A stretch of 64,000 bases of DNA from Corticium candelabrum (Eukaryota > Porifera > Homoscleromorpha > Homosclerophorida > Plakinidae): NCBI RefSeq assembly GCF_963422355.1, contig NC_085105.1:4866151-4930150 (forward strand), written 5' to 3'. Within the stretch, counting starts at the first letter, position 1, and each line of letters begins with the position of its first letter. Under the pieces are notes generated by a model, which was not told the DNA's origin, did no database searches, and saw only the letters and a program-made list of their open reading frames with translations. Positions 40,255-53,900 of the stretch are shown here, piece after piece. The position numbers and the translations under genes were made by a program.

Positions 40255-43200
40255 ATGGAAGACGACGGACCACCCGGAGCAGACAACGTTGTGAACGAGT
40301 TCTCCACATACGAAGCGTTTTTAGACAGTCAGATAACACAGACAGATCTCTACTATCTCGAGGTTGGCTTCTAATAAGTGTTTTTTGATCATGATTGATC
40401 AACGAGACGAGGCAGACTTCTGTTGAAGGATGAGGAACTAGCTAGACAACTTGTTGAGCTAGGTTACAGAGGGAGTGGTGAGGTCTTGAGACGAGAAGAG
40501 TTTCAGGCTAGAAAAGAGGCCGCTGAAGCAAGCCGTTTGTCGAAACGAAGCCAGAAAAAGTGAGATTGCCAAGATGTCCTGATATTCTAGTGAGAATGAT
40601 GCTATTTTTGTTTTAATTAAGGACATTGGCCCACACTGGTAAAGAAGTTAGTAGTTCTGCCTTTTTAACTGCTTTGGCTGAGCGTGAAGAAGCCAATAGG
40701 AGTGGAAAAATGACGGTAGGTAAATACTTAATGATCACTTGTTCAGGACTAGCTATGAAATTTATTTAGATTAGCTATACAAAAAATAATTGACGGGCAA
40801 TATGGCATTTAGATAGACAGACAAACAGATAGAAATTACATGCTGTTGCATTGTTGTGAACCTCTTGACGCTTCTTCAGAATCAAGACTTGGGTGGTAGA
40901 TTGATATTAATGATTTTAATTGATATGAATAGTAATGTTGATCCTTTGTCATCACAACTAATATTTCTCGTACGCTATATACTATAAAGATACAAGAACA
41001 TTATCAGTGTCAGATCTAGGGAGAGGTGTGCGCCTGTACCTCCTGCAGAGTACACATCTCGTGGACTACTAGTACTGTAGAACTTGCATGTGTGACTCCC
41101 GTGTATCGTTTGTACTAACGTGCACGTGTGTTTCATGCATGAACTCGAGCTCTGGAACTTAAGCTCGCCAGTTTGGGATAAAAATATGAACTTGTCAGAC
41201 AATATCTTGGACTAGTGTTCTTCGGTAGTCTCGCGTAGCCAGACCCTACAGTACTTGCTCCAAAGTGGAAGCGGGTAAGGTCTGGCTATGCGAGACTAGT
41301 TCTACGGATGTTGCACGAACTTTCCACCATTGTTTGTTAGTTTCGTTGTTGGCGGATAGAAGTCATTGACTAACCTTAAAAGATGTACGGTTTTAAGTGT
41401 CTTTCTAAGCAGAGGGCTGCTGATTAGAGGAGCTTGCCAGAAATGTTTGAAATAGTTACAAATATGAAAATAGTTGTTATTTGAAAAACATCACAAACTC
41501 GACCTCATTTGAACTGATGACTATAAGATATTCCTAGAGGGCCAGCTGCGAATTCAAATGTTGAACATAGACACGTGACTAACTGGGACGTCATTACCGA
41601 ACCTGACAGACCACGCCAGTTCCTGGTGAGAATTCTGGATCCGCCACTGATTATAAATGTATTTTAGTAAGAATGGCTACACAAATCAGCAAAAAGTGAA
41701 CAAACAAGTGTGAATGGTTTAATACTGTACCAAATTGAGGGTGCCAGACTAACTCACACTGTGTTACTATTTTCTGCAATGATGAGTTAGTCATGGCACC
41801 CTCAATTTGGTACAGTATTGAACCATCCACACTTGTTTGTTTGTTTTATATATTTATATTGTTTTTGTATCTTGTTCATTCACTTTTGCAGGGTGCCTCA
41901 GAATGACAAAAAATGGGAATCTTCATTAGCTGAGTGAAACCAGTGTGTTAGACGTTGCTCCTAACAATTCCCAATAACGTATGGTGGGTGCACTTGATAC
42001 TCACAGGGGCACTCTGCTGTGCTGATAAATCTAATTACACAAGCCGTCAGATTTTACCCTAAGAAAGTCCAACCTACATATTTTGAGAGCATATGAAGTG
42101 CACTTTTGTCAGTTGCATTCAGTTTTAAGTTTACCGTCCTAGACACTTTGTAGCTGCTGAGCACATTTTTTTAGATAGGCATAGCGCGCGCAGCAGAGAG
42201 GTTAGTCGCGCTTCCTTCGTTGTCTTGTCACAGCATCCATAGACATGTTTGTCAACTCCTCGCATGTCGCAACATCCATAGACATGTTTGTCAACTCCTT
42301 GCATGTCTCATCATAAACGTTTTGGGAATCTCTGAGAACAACAGAAGCGGCTGTCGGCAGACATGCCTGTGAGTATCAGATACTGGAGGACACGCTACAC
42401 TGCTCACACAAAATCATGGTAGTTGTATTTTCGAACCAATCGCAAAATGGAGAAAAATACTTCTGCCCAGGATAGTTTGCAACAAAGAATTAAACGTAAC
42501 CAGTTCAGTCGGAGAAAGTGTACAGAATGAGAAACCCATCTGAAGAAAGTTAGTTAGTTAGTCAGACAAAATTGTGGTATTGCAAATACATTTAAAAAAT
42601 AAACCAAGCAGTTTTAGAGCTTGAAACTTGGCACACATAGAGAGGAAAAGCAGGAGACTTCAGTAATGCTATTGGTTTTTTGTAGTAGTGCTTCTGAGCC
42701 AAGATAGAAAGGGGGCGTAAACGAGCTTATGCATTGACACCCCCAGTCTACCAAACAACCATAGAATTTATGGTGGAACAGGTCTCTTATACCCATGCAG
42801 TACGACCCATATAACAGAGCTAGAGTTCAACCACGCACACGCATAGTCCTATCATGGCAGAGCTTTGCCCTACGTTGTAGCTCCAGTCGAACAGAAGCCC
42901 TCGCTATCTGACTGGCACATGGGGTCTGCAGTGTTCCAGCTGTTGTGACTGCCTCTTTATGCCGCAGACTCAAGAAAGGGACACATACAAGACTTCCTCA
43001 CAGAAGTATTGCAACATGTAAGTGCAAATACTTCGTACCAACTGCTTCCAGAGATACCAAGGGTTCTGCGCTAGAGGAATTTAGCCAGTCACACAAACAT
43101 GGATGTGGACGGTACATAGGGCCTAGGCTACGTCAGTTACTGTGCTTGAATATTTCTAAGACATGCACAGTATGCGCAAACCGCTATTGCGACAAACTAG

Positions 43201-46200
43201 TACGATACGCAGTTGTAATTACAGCATGCAGATGCCAATAATGCAACTGCAAAGCTTAGCTATGAGAGATATTGATCTGTGTGAGAGCAGGGAAAGCTGC
43301 CAGTTAGCACCCAGTGACAACAAGGAAGAGGCACTTCTTGACCATTGTGGCTTCGCCTACATACCCAGAGAAAGATCTGAAAACACTGTTAATAGGGATG
43401 AGCCAAATTATATTTTTTCAGACATTTTAAACCATCTTCCTACACAACATTAGCTAATTAAGAGTTACTATTTTCAAGTAACGTGGCAATACACATAATT
43501 CCATAATTACTATGGTGTTACACACTGTATGCTACCACAGTACTGTACACGTGCATGTTCTGCTTTCAAGTCACCATAGGTGTATTACTGCAGTGTATAC
43601 ATTACACAGTTAGCTAAACATCTTCAAGTTAGAGCCTCTACACGTATGCTACACATATTGTCCAAACGATTGTCCACTAATTCGCAAAAGCAAATGCAAT
43701 ATCTAAATGTCACGAAGCAGCATCGCCCTGACACCACAAGTCTCGCCTAAATTTGGCTGGCATCTGTCATGAGTCATGTTGGATAGCCTTGACACAGCGG
43801 TAGTTTGCATGGTGCTGGCGGGACCTGACGGCTTAGAGAAGTGCACACACGACTGAAGTAATTCTTCTACTTTGCATTCATGCAGATAAAGAGATGAAAA
43901 TCATTTGGGTAAAATGTAGGGAGCAAAAGAATGTTGCTTACTTTGACCGCTCTCAGCAAAGTCCAGTCCGTACTATTAGCCCACAAAAACTTATACCCAG
44001 CAAGCCCCAACGCAACCGATTATTCATCAAATGTATGTGCTAACGACAGTCTTGCACATGCTTTACAATAAATGCCAATAACACTCACCTTGTAGGACTA
44101 CCATTGTGAGTCAAAATGACCAGAAACCGTCATGATCATCGTCACTTTGACCTCGTCCTGCACCTCCAAACAAGAGAAGATTTCATCTTGACAAGAAGTT
44201 CTGAAGAAAGCAATAGTGCAGGCACATCCAAGAACCAAGTAGGTTGGATTCGCTCCGCTCTATATGTTGGGCAAGCAAAACGGCCGAATATGGTGTTCGT
44301 TTGCCAGTAGCTTTGACTATTTGTATCTGCTCTCTAGGGTTGGAAAGCACGCAAAAAACAGAGAATAGATCAGTTGTCAACGCTGCCTTGTAAGACGAGC
44401 TGAGGTCAAAGACTTACTAAACTGTGCGCGGATGTTTCGAGGTTGTCATGCAAGCTATTGATACGCCCTACAGATGTTCAGATTATCCAGGACATCTCGC
44501 AAACTTAACTTCCCCGGTTGTTTGGTAGACTGCTCTCAGCCATTCCTAGATAGTGACTATACGTCACTATCAATACACTGTCCACTGATCTGTGCTGGAG
44601 TGGGAGACAATTTATCAGAACTCTCATTCAACACGTACAGCAAACAAGTGCTAGTTGTAGCTGACGTTGCATCAGCCAGGACTATTCACTGAGTGATTGC
44701 ACTTTTACACCAACACTTTTCTCTCTAATTAAGATCATGCAATGGCTCAGCGCAACTGTACAACTTCCGTAGATTGATTCAGCTAACGTTCAGCCCAATA
44801 TGATTTTGGCTTGGAGATCTGAATTATGATAGCTGCTGCTGCACTCTGAATTGCTACAATTGCCTAGATGCAACCATATATAGAGTGAATCACTCACACT
44901 TAGTGACTAACTCGCAGTGGATTGCTCACTTGCACTTACGGTGAATTCACAGTGAATCGTTGCGAGTCACTGCGACTATAGCTGTCACTCACCAGAAGTC
45001 GCAATGACTCACCATGAGGCACCATGACTCGCCAAAATTCTCAGTGATTTGCAGTGACTCGCAGTGACTCGAAGTGACTACTAGTGACTTGCAGTGATTG
45101 ACTATGAGGCTCTGTCATAGGTACCTCCCTTTTGAAATGCGGTTCATTTTTTTGTTTAAGTGCGAACGTATGAGATCTTCCTAAGCAAGCAGGAAGGCAG
45201 GCAGATGCTTAGTTTATCACAAGACTAAGGCAATGTGTTGGAAATTGGAAGCATTTTGCATGATATAGATTATAATGGTTTGTACATTTAGACTATCATA
45301 TTCATCAGGGACAGAAATCCCAATGGGCAGGTTTGATGTATAGTATACATTTATGTTATGCCTCAGAGGTTGTAATTTGACCTTTCTAAGCAGGAAATCT
45401 CTGGATATATTGACTATGCTCACAGACTGAAGGTACACACTAGCTATTGATTGACTAGAGTTTACAAAGTGGTGCTGTTATTGCTATATTATTATTGCAG
45501 ACTGAAGATTTTGATCCTTATTTCAGTGGAAGAAAGCGGTTACTACCACGACAAACCGATCTTAGGTTAGCCAACTAGTAATCATGTCAATGATATCAGA
45601 ACATTTATTGTCTTATTGACATGATCTATTAATTAGCTTCTACAACTGGGAGACTCAAACTTCTACTTCAAACAACACTCCAAACTATCAGGTTGGGCAC
45701 AGACATGAAGTTTAGAGATTAGGTGGCAACATTGGTTATCAGGAGCTTGGATTTTGATGCATAGGTTATAGCTGATAATGCCACTGGTTTGTTGTTCAAG
45801 AACAAGAGAGATAGGAAGATCCTCAATGTTGATCCAAAGGTATACAGTCGCGGACATAGTACATATCCTCTACTCCATTTCAGAGCAAATTCTTAATAGT
45901 TGTTGCAGATTTAGTAATGATAATGGCATGTCCACCAAATACGGTGATGACTTGTTAGTGCCTTTAAAGTGGGTGAAGATTGTGCAAGCTGAAACCCACT
46001 CTTTTGTCTTGAAATGCTTCATATTCACTGAGGCCAATACAGGCAATGAGTGGAAATGCATACAAGATGCAGTGTCTTGCCAGTTGTACTGATGGGTCTG
46101 TGTTATGCCATAAATACCCTGCTAAAGTGCCTGATTGATTTTTTACTGCAAGCACCACTTACAAAAGACTTTGAAAATAGCACTAGTTTTGAATGGCGAC

Positions 46201-47465
46201 CAGTAATCGCCATGTCACGATACTGTCAAAGGTTTATGTGAAATTTTGAACAAGAGTAATAATTTAGCCACCTTTAGCATTACCAATGCCCTGATGGCAT
46301 GATCACTGATGGACCATGATTGCTATGATCTTTATTAAGGAAATTTTAAGTGGTGATGAAGCCAGGCATTACACAAACGATGTTGCAATTAAAGGAATAG
46401 GGTTACCGGTAATTACTAATAAATGTAGGAAATAATTGCAATCGGGTTAGCTATACTGTAGACAGAGCTATACTTTTGGCAGAGCATGTAGAAATTTGTT
46501 GTATGCATGCCAGGCAAATGGATGGGTATATAGAACATGTTAGTTGTTTGCATACAAATTGTTGTGTTAAAGAACACCCCAGGGAACTGCGCAGCTTTAG
46601 TGCGCAGCATAGCGAGGTCCGGTGATGGAGGGAGTCTGCGGAAGTGTCCCTGTGTAGGAGTGAGTGCTTCGTAAACTGCTAGAACACAATTGACGACAGC
46701 GTCCACTGCCTTTAACGCCAAAGAATTTCACAAAACGCCAATTCTCTCGAATGTTGCCGGACGGAAATAAATTGTACCAAAAGAATTTCAGTCTTTAGAC
46801 AGTCTGAAAGTAGCACAGTGGTTTCCACTGTTCTTGGAGCGACGATTTCCGGGAACGTGATTGCGCCAGTAAGGCTCACGTAATCTGATGGCGCGCAAAA
46901 AAATGCTTCACTTGGGGGACGAAATTCTTAAAATGGCCCCTTCAGTTTCTAACCTTTTAAACGTTCTTAACGTGCATCGGTTGGGTTTGCTCTGATATGA
47001 ATGAATAGATGATTGAATGATTTATTTATTTCACACCTAAAGGGTACAGTTCCCTCTTGGGGCAAACATAAAAACAAGTAAGACATAAGACGTACAGCTA
47101 ACAGACTACAAAATACACCAACTGTATAGCGCCCAGATACCCAACTTGGTTAGTATGGATTTCCCATTAGCAAGTGAAGGCAGAGCCAGCAGCCTAGCAT
47201 ATATCTCCGGAATGCTCCTTTAATTGGAAAACATGAAAACACAGAATGGTTTATCTTGGGCTTTGATAATGTAACAGTATGTAGCGATATAACACTCTTT
47301 AGTTGCCATAACAATGGCAGCTGTATGTTTCCCCTCAATTTTATGCTGTTCAGACAGCTTGTGAACTTGAAGATAATGAAATATATATAAGGATACATTA
47401 GCTATTTTTACCCTAAAACTTAGTTGTCTTGGTGTTCAACAGAAGACCATCAGCTATATTCACAC

Positions 47466-47525
<60 letters not shown>

Positions 47526-47915
47526 GCAACAGGAAGCATATTCGAACCACTTGTTGTTGAGTCTCTTGATCTGTGGACGCTGAACAGTTTACGCACATTG
47601 AAGAGTATAACACGCAAGGCATCATTTCACAATGGACAAACTTTAGTTGAACAATTACTAGTTTGCATGAACCAATTTGCAGTAGCTTGTGGTTGTTTAA
47701 TTCTATACTGATTCTAGAGAGACTGGCATTGTCCTGTAAGGACTCGCTTTGAAAGAATATACTATTGAATTATAAATATATATATATATATTGATATATA
47801 TATATATAGAAAAATTAGCTTTAGTTACTTTTGATGTTGACTTTTTCAATTACAGTGTTCTAGAAGATGACTCTACTGGGTCACCATTAGTCAATTAAAT
47901 ATATATACTAGCTAT

Positions 47916-47953
<38 letters not shown>

Positions 47954-50900
47954 TAGATAGATAGATAGATAGATATTGAATAAAGTCGATCAAACAGCCG
48001 TTTCCCGAATGAATAAATGTCTTCTCTATAAGAGAGCGGTGCTACCGCGGCTTTCATGGTTACTGAGCATTGCATCTATTCCTTTGTCATGGATCGAGCA
48101 ATCATTGGACAGTGTAGTCACGAAATTCTTAAAAAAATGGGTCGGTCTTGCTCATTCAGCAGCTGTCTCTCGCCTTTTCCTTAACACCAAGAACGGCGGC
48201 CTCCAACTTGGCCAACCGTCAGATTCTTTCAAGAGACTACAGTCTTGCAACCTGCTTCGATTTACTAAATCAAATGACGAATGCTTGAGAGCCCTGGCAA
48301 CTATAAAGATTTCAAGAGAGACTGAGTTGTCATCAACCAGATTTAGTGCCGGCAGTTTCTTGGCAACTCTTGATACTTCGCCTGGGTGCCTGCAATCAAA
48401 AATAAAGAACATCAAAAAGACGATTACGGAATCATCAAATAATCGTCATTTGTCACATCTTACCTCCCTGTCTGTACAAGGTCAAGCGGCTCGATTCAAG
48501 GACGTGGAAGCTGAGCACTTTGCCTTGTCCCTAAAATCTCTACCCGATGACTTGTTCAAATGGGCAATAAATGGGCTCCAGGACACCCTCCCATCAGCAA
48601 CCAACTTACAGTTGTGGAAGAAAATTTCGTGCAATCAATGTCCTCTCTGTCACCAACCCCAATCGCTGTGCCACGTGCTAAATGCATGTCCCAGTCTACT
48701 TGATCGAGGTTTGTACAAACAGAGACACGACAATACGCTGAGACTATTTGTGGACTTTCTAAAACGTCATCTTAGTCAACAGTTTTCCATAGTAGCCGAC
48801 CTACCAGAATCAGTATACAATTTTCCTGTCGATATAACCTGTACCTGCCTTCGTCCAGACATTGTTGTTTGGAATGCCGTCCTCAAAAAGGCCTGGATGC
48901 TTGAGCTGTCGGTCCCATTCGAAACAGTCGTGGAAGAAACGAAGGCCCGGAAAGAACGCCGCTATGCCCAACTTGTCAAAGATGCTAACCATCAGTATAA
49001 GACGGAGCTTTTGCATCTCTTGGTTGGGTCGAGAGGATTGATTTTTCCTGAAACTCGACGAGCAGTCTGCATGTTGTGCAAGCCTCTTCAACGCGACTTG
49101 GACGATCTGTTTCAAGCTGTCATTCATTCCACCCTGAAAGACTCTTTTCGATGCTGGTTGGCAAGAAGAGACAACATCTCTTAACTTAAAAGTTTTTTTT
49201 TTTGTTGTTGTAATTTCTGCTTTTAATCATTTGTGATGTATAGTCTTCGACTGGACCTCTACATAGTACTCCAGAACTCTACTTCTGTTATAGTGCTACC
49301 AGTCCTGTAGACGCTTATTGTACTGTATCGTTCGGTATATTACAATAAAGGACCTTTCATAGACTTACTACCGGCCAAATGTCCAAGCAAAGGTCCTGCC
49401 CGTTCTGCAACAAACTGTACGCTGTTCTTGGACGGCACATTCACTCTTGTCATGAGAGAAAAGGAAGGCCTTACTCCGAATTTATTGCCGGCCGTGGCGC
49501 ATCTACTGTTCAGCTGTCTCCTCCAACTGTCAATGAAATCGTTGGACTCCATCTTGAAAGTTCCCGGATGAGTCTTGTTGCCGCCTCGCTTTCCCCGGAG
49601 CATGATAGCAATCACAGAGTAAGAGCCCCTTCTGTTAAATCAAGCGGAAGACATTTTGTTATGCGTTCATGCCCATCTTGTTTGAAGTCGTTCAAACGTT
49701 TAGATGTACATCTAAACCGGTCTTCCAAATGCTCTTACGTCAAATTGAGTACTGGTAATAATGCAATGTCTGAGCAAGCAATTACTGGGTCTACTTCGTC
49801 CAATATTTTGACTGATGTTACCAGGTCTCCTAGAGGTGCTGCTTGTGCCCCAATGGAAAAAACCTCTTTTTCAGAACCTCCGGAAGTTCAAAATCTTGGT
49901 AACAATACTACCGAATTCCCTCTTCTTCGACGCCTTAAACTTCCTACTTGTGATCATGAATGGAACACTGCTGACATTTATTTTGCTTCATCAGTTGTGC
50001 CTTTGGTATGTTCGTACATCGACCCAGATGAAGCAAATGACATCTTAGTGAAAGGGATTTTCAACTATTTCAGCAACACCTTTGGCGTTTCTGCAAGCCA
50101 AAGAAAAAGAACAAAACGTCATGCTTCCAACCTTGCTCAACGTTTAAGGGTCGCAAAACGAGAAAACAGATTAGCTCAGAAGGCCCTGCGTCGTGCAAAG
50201 AAATCCCTCAACATGTCCAAGGATGATTTGTTATCTCTTGTTGCCGCCCTGCGGAAATCTGTGAGATCTCTTCAAAAAATGAAACGGCTGCAGATGAAGG
50301 CAAATTTCCAAAGACAATCAAAATTCCAGCAGAGGGACATTTCGTCAAATTTTTGGAAATTTGCTAAACAAATCCTTCGTTCCGACCAAAATGAAGTCAG
50401 TCCTTCATTTACTCAGACAACTGCCTATGATTATCTTCGTTCCGCTTACTCTGCTTCGTCACCAAGAAATTGCTTTGACTACCCAGAGTGGCTGAAGCAC
50501 AGAGATGCTCCATCCTTTCCAATGGGTGATCTTGTCATCACGGAAAAAGACATCTATGATAAAATCAAGTGTGCTCGTTCTGATTCGGCTCCTTGTCCTC
50601 TTGACCAAATTAGCTACAAGTTATTGAAACGATGTCCATCTTTGACTGTCGGTCTCCTGCACATCTACAATCTGTGCATTCAGCAATGCAGAGTTCCAAG
50701 ACTATGGCAGTGTGCTGTCATAAAGTTAATTCCTAAACCAGGAAAAAGTATCCCTTCTGACCCGTCTACCTTCCGACCAATTGCTTTGACTTCTGTAGTT
50801 GGGAAGGTGTTCACGTCATTCATCAAAGACACTCTGTTTAAGCATCTCATATCTAATGGATATCTGGATACATCGATCCAAAAGGGGTTCATCAATCACG

Positions 50901-53900
50901 TCAGCGGGTGTCAAGAACATCAGTTCAAATTGGTGGAGGCTATCAGAGATGCGAAAGCCAATCAGCGGCTTCAAACCATTCTATGGATTGACTTGCGTAA
51001 TGCTTTTGGAAGTGTTGATCATAACTTAATCCGCTTTGCAATGTCCCATTACAATTGTGGTGATATGGTGACAAATCTCATTTCCAATATATATTGTGGT
51101 CTTCGCGCAGTCATTTGCACAGATGACTGGTGTACTTCCAATTTTCCTTATGAGGTCGGTGTATTTCAAGGGGATCCTCTGTCAGTGGCTATTTTTGACA
51201 TGGTTTTCAACCTTTACACTGATGCTTTAGAATCTCTCGCTCTAACTTGTGCCTATCAGTTTTCGTCAGTGGCTCAAAACTCTTTCTTGTGTAGTTTTGC
51301 TGATGACGCTGTCGTAGTCACAAGAGGTCCACATGAAATTAATGCTGTGTGCAAGCGAACAGACCAATTCCTCGAATGGTCTGGCCTAGAAGTCAATGCG
51401 GCAAAATGTTCAACTTTTTCACGTCGGAGGCTGATTCATCCAACTGTCTTTGACCCGGAAATCTCTATACAAGGGCAAAAGATTCCATTCTTGTCACACA
51501 AGAAAAGCTACAAGTACTTGGGTCTTCCAATTGCGTCTGATCTGTCTCATGCCGACATTTCAAGAGAGCTTCTGGAGACTACTAAGAATTTATTGAATAA
51601 AGTCGATCAAACAGCCGTTTCCCGAATGAATAAATGTCTTCTCTATAAGAGAGCGGTGCTACCGCGGCTTTCATGGTTACTGAGCATTGCATCTATTCCT
51701 TTGTCATGGATCGAGCAATCATTGGACAGTGTAGTCACGAAATTCTTAAAAAAATGGGTCGGTCTTGCTCATTCAGCAGCTGTCTCTCGCCTTTTCCTTA
51801 ACACCAAGAACGGCGGCCTCCAACTTGGCCAACCGTCAGATTCTTTCAAGAGACTACAGTCTTGCAACCTGCTTCGATTTACTAAATCAAATGACGAATG
51901 CTTGAGAGCCCTGGCAACTATAAAGATTTCAAGAGAGACTGAGTTGTCATCAACCAGATTTAGTGCCGGCAGTTTCTTGGCAACTCTTGATACTTCGCCT
52001 GGGTGCCTGCAATCAAAAATAAAGAACATCAAAAAGACGATTATGGAATCATCAAATAATCGTCATTTGTCACATCTTACCTCCCTGTCTGTACAAGGTC
52101 AAGCGGCTCGATTCAAGGACGTGGAAGCTGAGCACTTTGCCTTGTCCCTAAAATCTCTACCCGATGACTTGTTCAAATGGGCAATAAATGGGCTCCAGGA
52201 CACCCTCCCATCAGCAACCAACTTACAGTTGTGGAAGAAAATTTCGTGCAATCAATGTCCTCTCTGTCACCAACCCCAATCGCTGTGCCACGTGCTAAAT
52301 GCATGTCCCAGTCTACTTGATCGAGGTTTGTACAAACAGAGACACGACAATACGCTGAGACTATTTGTGGACTTTCTAAAACGTCATCTTAGTCAACAGT
52401 TTTCCATAGTAGCCGACCTACCAGAATCAGTATACAATTTTCCTGTCGATATAACCTGTACCTGCCTTCGTCCAGACATTGTTGTTTGGAATGCCGTCCT
52501 CAAAAAGGCCTGGATGCTTGAGCTGTCGGTCCCATTCGAAACAGTCGTGGAAGAAACGAAGGCCCGGAAAGAACGCCGCTATGCCCAACTTGTCAAAGAT
52601 GCTAACCATCAGTATAAGACGGAGCTTTTGCATCTCTTGGTTGGGTCGAGAGGATTGATTTTTCCTGAAACTCGACGAGCAGTCTGCATGTTGTGCAAGC
52701 CTCTTCAACGCGACTTGGACGATCTGTTTCAAGCTGTCATTCATTCCACCCTGAAAGACTCTTTTCGATGCTGGTTGGCAAGAAGAGACAACATCTCTTA
52801 ACTTAAAAGTTTTTTTTTTTGTTGTTGTAATTTCTGCTTTTAATCATTTGTGATGTATAGTCTTCGACTGGACCTCTACATAGTACTCCAGAACTCTACT
52901 TCTGTTATAGTGCTACCAGTCCTGTAGACGCTTATTGTACTGTATCGTTCGGTATATTACAATAAAGGACCTTTCATAGACTTACTACCGGCCAAATGTC
53001 CAAGCAAAGGTCCTGCCCGTTCTGCAACAAACTGTACGCTGTTCTTGGACGGCACATTCACTCTTGTCATGAGAGAAAAGGAAGGCCTTACTCCGAATTT
53101 ATTGCCGGCCGTGGCGCATCTACTGTTCAGCTGTCTCCTCCAACTGTCAATGAAATCGTTGGACTCCATCTTGAAAGTTCCCGGATGAGTCTTGTTGCCG
53201 CCTCGCTTTCCCCGGAGCATGATAGCAATCACAGAGTAAGAGCCCCTTCTGTTAAATCAAGCGGAAGACATTTTGTTATGCGTTCATGCCCATCTTGTTT
53301 GAAGTCGTTCAAACGTTTAGATGTACATCTAAACCGGTCTTCCAAATGCTCTTACGTCAAATTGAGTACTGGTAATAATGCAATGTCTGAGCAAGCAATT
53401 ACTGGGTCTACTTCGTCCAATATTTTGACTGATGTTACCAGGTCTCCTAGAGGTGCTGCTTGTGCCCCAATGGAAAAAACCTCTTTTTCAGAACCTCCGG
53501 AAGTTCAAAATCTTGGTAACAATACTACCGAATTCCCTCTTCTTCGACGCCTTAAACTTCCTACTTGTGATCATGAATGGAACACTGCTGACATTTATTT
53601 TGCTTCATCAGTTGTGCCTTTGGTATGTTCGTACATCGACCCAGATGAAGCAAATGACATCTTAGTGAAAGGGATTTTCAACTATTTCAGCAACACCTTT
53701 GGCGTTTCTGCAAGCCAAAGAAAAAGAACAAAACGTCATGCTTCCAACCTTGCTCAACGTTTAAGGGTCGCAAAACGAGAAAACAGATTAGCTCAGAAGG
53801 CCCTGCGTCGTGCAAAGAAATCCCTCAACATGTCCAAGGATGATTTGTTATCTCTTGTTGCCGCCCTGCGGAAATCTGTGAGATCTCTTCAAAAAATGAA

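Noticed and set aside
42945..43453. Overlapping 96-98 codon ORFs as an extra CFAP299 exon
   Set aside because: The CFAP299 chain is complete without them and they contain no family residues.
48152..49127. Minus-strand ORFs opposite the LINE copies
   Set aside because: Mirror ORFs recur at the same offset in every LINE copy and show no protein features; they are shadows of the sense ORF.
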